DNA of 64,000 nucleotides from Hygrophila difformis (Eukaryota > Streptophyta > Magnoliopsida > Lamiales > Acanthaceae), in the NCBI GenBank assembly GCA_030278955.1, contig JAOANR010000003.1, positions 47,827,175 to 47,891,174 of the forward strand, read 5' to 3'. Shown one piece after another: positions 58,386 through 64,000 of this stretch. How positions within the stretch are numbered: position 1 is the stretch's first letter; every line of letters starts with the position of its first letter. The notes beneath the pieces were generated by a model that was given only the letters and a program-made list of their open reading frames with translations, was not told the DNA's origin and searched no databases. The position numbers were made by a program, and so were the translations under genes.

Positions 58386-61211
58386 TAGCAATAGCACCCA
58401 CCTGATTAAACGAGGCTTTGCGTCTTGCTTGCTGAACAAGTATCTGAATGCATTGTGGTCAGTGTACACTATAGTCTTTGTACCGATAAGATACTGTCTG
58501 AACTTGTCAAACGCAAAGAGTACAGCATACATCTCTTTTTCTGTAGTGGTGTAGTTTATTTGAGCTTCATTCAAGGCATGACTTGCGTAATGAATTACGC
58601 AATGTCTCTCATCCTTATGTTGCCCTAAAACTGCACCTACTGCAAGACCACTTGCATCACACATCACCTCGAATTGTATTGACCAATCTGGTGGTTGCAC
58701 AATTGGAGCAGAAGCTAACATCTTTTTGAGCGTGTCAAAGGCTTGGACACACGCTTCATTTATTACAAAAGAATTTTCTTTACAAAGTAGGTTAGTGAGC
58801 GGCTTGGCAATTTTAGATAAATCCTTAATGAACCTCCTGTAAAAATCGGCATGCCCTAAGAAGCTCCTAACCGATTTTATTGAATTGGGGAGAGGGAGAT
58901 TGGAAATGATGGAAACCTTGGCTGGATCGACCTTAATGCCTGCACGTGAGATGCGGTGACCTAACACTATGCCCTCAGTGACCATAAAATGGCACTTTTC
59001 CCAGTTTAAAACCAAGTTAGTGTCTTCACATCTCTTTAAAATTTTAGCAAAATTGGTCAGACAATCATCAAACGTATCTCCATATACAGAGAAGTCATCC
59101 ATGAAGACTTCAATGAATTTTTCGATAAATTCAGAGAAAATCGACATCATGCATCTTTGAAAAGTTGTTGGTGCATTGCATAATCCAAAAGGCATGCGCC
59201 TATAGGCAAAAGTGCTATAGGGGCATGTAAAAGTATTTTTTTCATGATCCTCACTGGCGATCACAATTTGGTTATAACCTGAATATACGTCTAGAAAATA
59301 ATAAACTTCCCTTTCCGCCAATCGTTCCAACATTTGATCGATAAATGGTAAAGGAAAATGGTCCTTGCGAGTGGCCTCGTTCAGCTTCCGGTAGTCTATG
59401 TAGACTCTCCATCCGGTGACCGGTCTTGTTGCAATTTCCTCTCCTTGTTCATTCTTCGTGATGCACATCCCACCCCGCTTCGGAACGACCTGCACGGGAC
59501 TAACCCATTTGCTGTCAGAGATCGGATAGATGATACCAACGTCTAATAGCTTGATCACCTCTTTTCTTACCACTTCCTGCATGGGTGGGTTAAATCGTCG
59601 TTGGGGCTGGCGCGAAGGTTTGAAACTTTCATCCATCAAAATCCTGTGCATACAAACAGAAGGGCTTATTCCTTTGATATCAGAAATGGTCCAACCGATT
59701 GCACGCACATATTTTTTAAGCACTCCCACTAGAGCATTTTCTTGATCTTGTGTCATCTTAGCTGACACAATTACCGGTAATATTTTATGTTCAGCGAGAA
59801 ACGCATACTTAAGATGGTCCGGTAGCACTTTTAGTTCTAGCTCTGGTGGGCATTCCATAGATGGAAATAATTTTCGAGAAATGGGTGGCAAGATATCAGA
59901 TTTACCTTTCGGATCCTGCATCAGTACAGGATCTGCCTCCTCTTGGTTGGCGTCTTCATGGAATTCGGCGCCGTCAAACTCCTCCAACTCCCCAGAAGTG
60001 GGATAAGAAAAGTAGACGGCGTTGCAGCAGTCGCGCTCCACGCTTGCAGGCTTCAATACCTGCTTTGAAAGGTCATCATCCATCACCATTACATTTCCAG
60101 TTTCAGAGTCTAGCTCTCTCTCACTCTTAACTATTACATCATCAAAGGAAAAACAAGAACTGTCAGTTGGATATTTTTGCAATTGCGCCATGTCGAAGAC
60201 AACCTCATCTCCATCCACTCGGAGCGTCACCTTCCCAGATTTGGCATCGATCAAGGCTCCGTCCGTGGCCAAAAATGGCCTTCCCAAAATGAGAGGCATG
60301 TCGGAGTCTTCTTCAATGTCCAAAATGATGAAGTCCACTGGAAATGGAGTACTGCCAGCTTTGATTATCACATCTTTCAGGATCCCGATTGGCTTTGTGA
60401 TTGACCTGTCTGCAAGCTGTAGCCTCATTTTTATTGGCTCCACAATTCCAAGCTTGAGACGCTTAGCCATGGCTAATGGCATGACATTGATGCAGGATCC
60501 GAGATCACATAATCCCTTTCCAGCACTAACTTGGCCAATCCGGATCGGTAATGTATAGTAGCCAGGGTCTTCTTTCTTCTCATGCAGCTTCTTTTGAATA
60601 ATTGCACTGCAAGTGCTGTTGAGTACCACCAGTTCTTCCTGCTCAACCTTTCTTTTTCATGAAATCATTTCTTTTAAGAACTTAGCATAGGTTGGCATTT
60701 CAGAGATCATTTCAATCAAAGGTATGGTAATCTCAACTTCTTGCAGCCTTTTCAGAAATTTTTCAAACTTAAGATCTTGTTCTTTATTTTTCAGCCTTGC
60801 TGGGTAAGGAACCCTTGGCATGAACTTTTTATTATCAAAAGATTTTTGTGGTGAAAGGTCAAAAATTGTACCTTCACCTTTACCATTTTTAGCCTCTTCA
60901 GGTGCAGCTTCAGTCTGCAAGTCGGCTATTTCTTTTTTAGCATCAAATGCTTCCTCATCAACAGTATTATCCTTCCCAGATTATTTTCCCTTTTCCACAG
61001 CATCCTTTCCTTTGGGACCAGCCAACACCTTTCCAGATTTCAAAGTTATTGCCTTGCACTGTGGGTTCTTCTCCGCAGCGCTCGGCAATGCTCCGTTGTC
61101 CCGTTTCTGCAGTTCACTGGCCATCTGAGTCACTTGGGTCTCCACATTCCTTATGGAGGCCTGCAGTTGGGAATTGATCTCCTTTTGGCTCGTGATAAAA
61201 TCAGTCATCAA
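58386..61211 (-). pseudogene. Athila-B protease, reverse transcriptase and RNase H, broken
   Basis: Linker with LQASIRNVETQVTQM (61140); protease with DLGSCINVMP (60490) and LILGRPFL; RT with DYRKLNEATRKDHFPLP, RMPFGLCNAPTTF and an intact FMDDFSVYG box (59095); RNase H with [24 protein letters not shown] and VYTDHNAF. The stretch 58383-60629 is open for 748 codons. Breaks are the stops near 60980 and 60656 and a TAG at 58383-58385, where Athila-A has Gln. In the RT region FLDVYSGY replaces the FLDGYSGY of Athila-A. This is the better preserved RT of the two Athilas. Confidence 0.9.
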
Positions 61212-61496
61212 GTTCTCTAGCCTTGATGGAGGCTTTTGAACATGATTCTGATTCCGGTTATGGTTCCACTGGCCTTGATTGGGTACAAATTGGGGCTGGA
61301 AAGTCTGGAAATTTTGGTTAGGCTGTTGGATGTTTTGAGGGGGTCTTTGCTGGATTTGGGGTTGGAAATTTTGGTTCTGGTTTTGAAAATTTTAGCCTCT
61401 GTTCTGAACGAATCCTTGGTTTTGCTGAGGATTGAACTGTTGTGGGTTGTTCAAAAGGTGGGAATTAAGGGCATTGTTGTTGGAGTAAGGTAAATT

Positions 61497-62895
61497 CAGG
61501 TGTCGGTTTTGGAAAGCTCATGCAAAATTACAGCTTTCAGCTGAAACCTGTTCACATGTGTCAGTTGCGTGAGCACCCTGACAGTCCACAGATTACATCG
61601 GTTTGCTGCCCTTGAGCAGAACTTCCGGCTCCTTGATTGACAGACAATGCCGCCATCTGCTCTTGCAGCTTTTCAAAATCTATTTTTTCTGTTGTACCTA
61701 CAGCACAAAGTCCATGGGGAGGGGTATCATTAACATTATCGTCATTCAATACAGACCTATTTACACTTATTGTCTCAATTTTAGCCCATGCTTGATCCAT
61801 GGGCATGTGTAATAGGTACTGTCCTCCAGCTGCATCCAACATATGCTTCCATGCTGGTGTCAGCCCATTGTAGAACTTTCTTAACTGCTCCTATCCCTAG
61901 AAACCGTGCTGAGGACATTTCCTCAACAGATTCATGAATCTCTCCTTGGCATCATACAAGGATTCTTCTGGCTTCATCTTAAACTCAGAAATTTTTGATC
62001 TTCCCTCGTCTATCTTCCATTCCGGAAAGTATTTCACCAAGAAATTTCTAACTATGTCGTCCCAGCTACTCATCTGATTTACCGACATTGACTTATACCA
62101 GGTTTTTGCTCCACTGCATAACGAGAACGGGAACAACATCATCCTAATAGTGTTTTGCGAAATGCCCTGATTCTTGATCGTGTTGCAGAGTTCCAAGAAC
62201 GTTGCCAAATGGTCATGTGGGTCCTCATGGTTGGCCCCCGCAAACTGCCTGTTCTGCACTAAATTAATCAAAGCAGGCTTTAACTCGAAGTTCCTTGCTG
62301 CTATCGGTGCTCTGCCTGGCACGTTCAGGTACGACTCCACTATAGACTGCATGTAATCAGCAGCAGCGGGCTGCTGATTGTTCCCTGGACCTCCCGGGTA
62401 TTGCCCTTGGTATTGATCTTGTGGGTTGAAGTTCTGGTTAGGGTATAAGTTTCTTGGGTCATTATGATCTTGAGGATTTGGATTATACTGGTTTGGATTG
62501 TACTGGTTGGGATTCTAGTACTGCTGATTCTGGAAGTTGGGGTTATTTTGGACGTTTTGGTTATTGGGGTTATTCGGAGGGATCTCGAAGTGTTGTTGGC
62601 CGAGGTTTGGTACGTTCCCACCTCCCTAAATGACCTGAGGAGGGGGATCGTCCAAATTCTCGTCATTGACATCTTCAGGATCCTCCTGGATGTTTTGGAG
62701 TGGTGGGTTTTGTGGTATGATGGGTGGAATGTCAGGGTTTGCCATCTCAAAAATATCGCTACTAGTGCTCGGAGAAAATAGTTCCTGCCTTTCCCGTTCC
62801 TTTCTCTGTCTAGCTTGAGCCCTCAGACGTCGAGCTGTTCTTTCAATTTCTGAGTTGAACGGGATCTCGGCGGGAGTTTCCTTTCTTCGTTGCAT
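61497..62895 (-). pseudogene. Athila-B gag, several stops
   Basis: ATG at 62895. Arg-rich N-terminus (IERTARRLRAQARQRKERER), Asn/Pro/Gln-rich repeats, capsid core (LFPFSLCSGAKTWYKSM, FLVKYFPEWKIDEG, FKMKPEESLYDAKERF), then a Gln-rich tail. In-frame stops lie near 62627, 62517, 61895 and after CGLSGC (about 61560), where the zinc knuckle is lost. It aligns clearly with Athila-A gag in the capsid core. Confidence 0.85.
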
Positions 62896-63034
62896 AAAAC
62901 AGCGGTTTCAGCAATGACAGTACCTGTACAATCCCCAGGTTAGAAATGGTTCGGTGATGAATATATATTTATATGTATAAGCTAATCTATGAGCAATCAG
63001 GAATGTAATTCTCTAATAAAACGGCGCTGCATCC

Positions 63035-63052
63035 TCCCCGGCAACGGCGCCA
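63035..63052 (-). promoter_or_regulatory. Athila-B primer binding site (tRNA-Asp)
   Basis: TGGCGCCGTTGCCGGGGA on the minus strand, identical to the Athila-A site, touching the 5' LTR. Confidence 0.92.
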
Positions 63053-64000
63053 TGAAACTTTTGACAATTTCCAACCACGAGTATTTTCGAAAATAATAAA
63101 TGAAATAATCCCGGTTTAGATTTTATTTAATGAAAACCGATTTATGGTGATGGAGTTGGGATTAGGGATATATTTATAGGTTGTCACATTTTTATTACTC
63201 ATGTTAAGAAACTGTGGCCCGAAAGCGCACGGTGTCAAAATTTGCAATATTTGTAGGTACGACCAGATCGTTGGAGGATGTGCGATAGAAGCAGGTCCCA
63301 CGTCGTTTTACTAGATTTTCCACTCGTATTGCTCTAATCAGTTTGGAGTTGAAACTATCAACTACTTGACTGAATTTAATCTAAACTATGGAAGTAGATA
63401 AAATTGTTCTACAAAGCATGTTAAAACTATTCTAGAAAGCAGATAAATGTAAGCTAAAAAAAGCAATTAAAACTAGGTCTAGAAAGCAGATAAAATTATC
63501 CTATGGAAGCAGTAAAAATTATTCTAAGAAAGCTATAAATTTATGCTATGCTATGTTCCCTTTAACAGACATGTACTTACAGTATGAGTTTACATGTTCT
63601 TAAGACCACAAATTCTAACATACCACAAATTCATAACGGCCCCAGCCAGGGTACGTTATTTCATTTGTGGTGGACAAGCAACACCCGACAAATCATTAAT
63701 TGAAGTGCCAAGTACTGCTATCATTCCCCCATGTCACACCCAAAGTTTCTAATTAAGCCTGAACTATCCCATAACTCTCAAACCTAGAAGCATTTTCGCT
63801 ACTTTCAACACATCCAAGTGACCTCTAAAGAAAGCGTTTAAAAGAAAGCATTTAAAATCCTATCACTCGGAGGTTTCAAAAGAGTTACCTTGGTAGTATA
63901 AGAAGAGCCCCCAGTCATGATGACCGGATGTGGATCAAGAATTCCCAGATCTCGGTGAACCGCTCGCAGTGTTCACTTCCTTCCGGGTGGTTATGAGATA
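63053..64000 (-). repeat. Athila-B 5' LTR, cut by the window edge
   Basis: Matches 19548 onward with scattered differences (about 4% over the first 240 bp), a 4-bp deletion (cact) near 63275, and a deletion of about 155 bp at about 63553 relative to the other LTR. The remaining roughly 3.4 kb should follow outside the window. Confidence 0.9.

Larger units (their letters stand above)
19548..64000 (-). mobile_element. Athila-B: Ty3/gypsy Athila-type LTR retrotransposon, outer member of the nest (continues past window)
   Basis: The 3' LTR is 19548-24003 and the start of the 5' LTR is 63053-64000, with a tRNA-Asp primer site, gag, protease, RT, RNase H, integrase, a 2.5-kb spacer and an accessory gene between. 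Athila assignment rests on the tRNA-Asp PBS, the integrase block [16 protein letters not shown], the RT block RMPFGLCNAP and the extra gene after integrase. Removing the 24.6-kb chromovirus insert leaves about 20 kb in the window, plus the missing part of the 5' LTR. LTRs compared by eye over about 240 bp differ at roughly 4%. All enzyme ORFs carry stops or shifts, so it is inactive. Confidence 0.92.

Overview
This is a stretch of a flowering plant nuclear genome, probably a eudicot, made up almost entirely of transposable elements. The basis is AT-rich DNA, plant-type LINE, Ty3/gypsy (Athila and chromovirus), CACTA, MULE-like and MITE elements, GT-AG introns, and retroelement primer sites matching plant tRNA-Asp and tRNA-iMet. 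I found no intact host gene, no rRNA or tRNA gene and no CRISPR. Every long reading frame belongs to a retroelement, and most are broken. Bases 37745-38244 are a 500-N assembly gap.

Left part (1-19547): an old chromovirus LTR end (1-516); an almost full-length L1-type LINE (1533-7554, minus strand) flanked by a perfect 14-bp target duplication; a 1.8-kb unit present twice in direct orientation (7569-9357, continuing left of the LINE at 1509-1532, and 17258-19098), each copy holding a 460-bp MITE; a 1.2-kb foldback MULE-like element with a perfect 10-bp target duplication (10101-11330); a 5-kb CACTA transposon with an ATA target duplication (11489-16456) that carries gene fragments, namely the last exon of an LRR receptor kinase on the plus strand and several exons of an unrecognised gene on the minus strand; and a TRIM-like remnant (about 16780-17160).

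Right part (19548-64000): a three-level nest, all on the minus strand. The outer element, 'Athila-B', runs from its 3' LTR (19548-24003) to a 5' LTR cut by the window edge (63053-64000). Its order is gag, protease, RT, RNase H, integrase, a long spacer, then an accessory gene. A Tekay/Del-like chromovirus (28970-53572) sits inside that accessory gene. A second Athila, 'Athila-A' (about 33610-47797), sits inside the RT of the chromovirus. It keeps its 5' LTR but has lost its 3' LTR and the end of its accessory gene.

The most interesting features are in the Athila elements. In Athila-B the accessory gene has what looks like its own transcription unit inside the element: a TATA box (56088-56097), a short leader exon with ATG (55898-55932), a perfect GTAAGT donor, a 1517-bp intron and an acceptor that joins in frame to the accessory ORF. 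Directly upstream of the TATA boxes of the Athila-B LTR and of this internal promoter lie arrays of the palindromic word TACGACGCTA/TAGCGTCGTA, including a perfect 28-bp-stem hairpin (23651-23714). The Athila-A LTR has a different GC-rich palindromic array (CTCGC/GCGAG) in the same place. Short motifs resembling the junction of polypurine tract and LTR, some with a hairpin, recur between integrase and the accessory gene in both Athilas.
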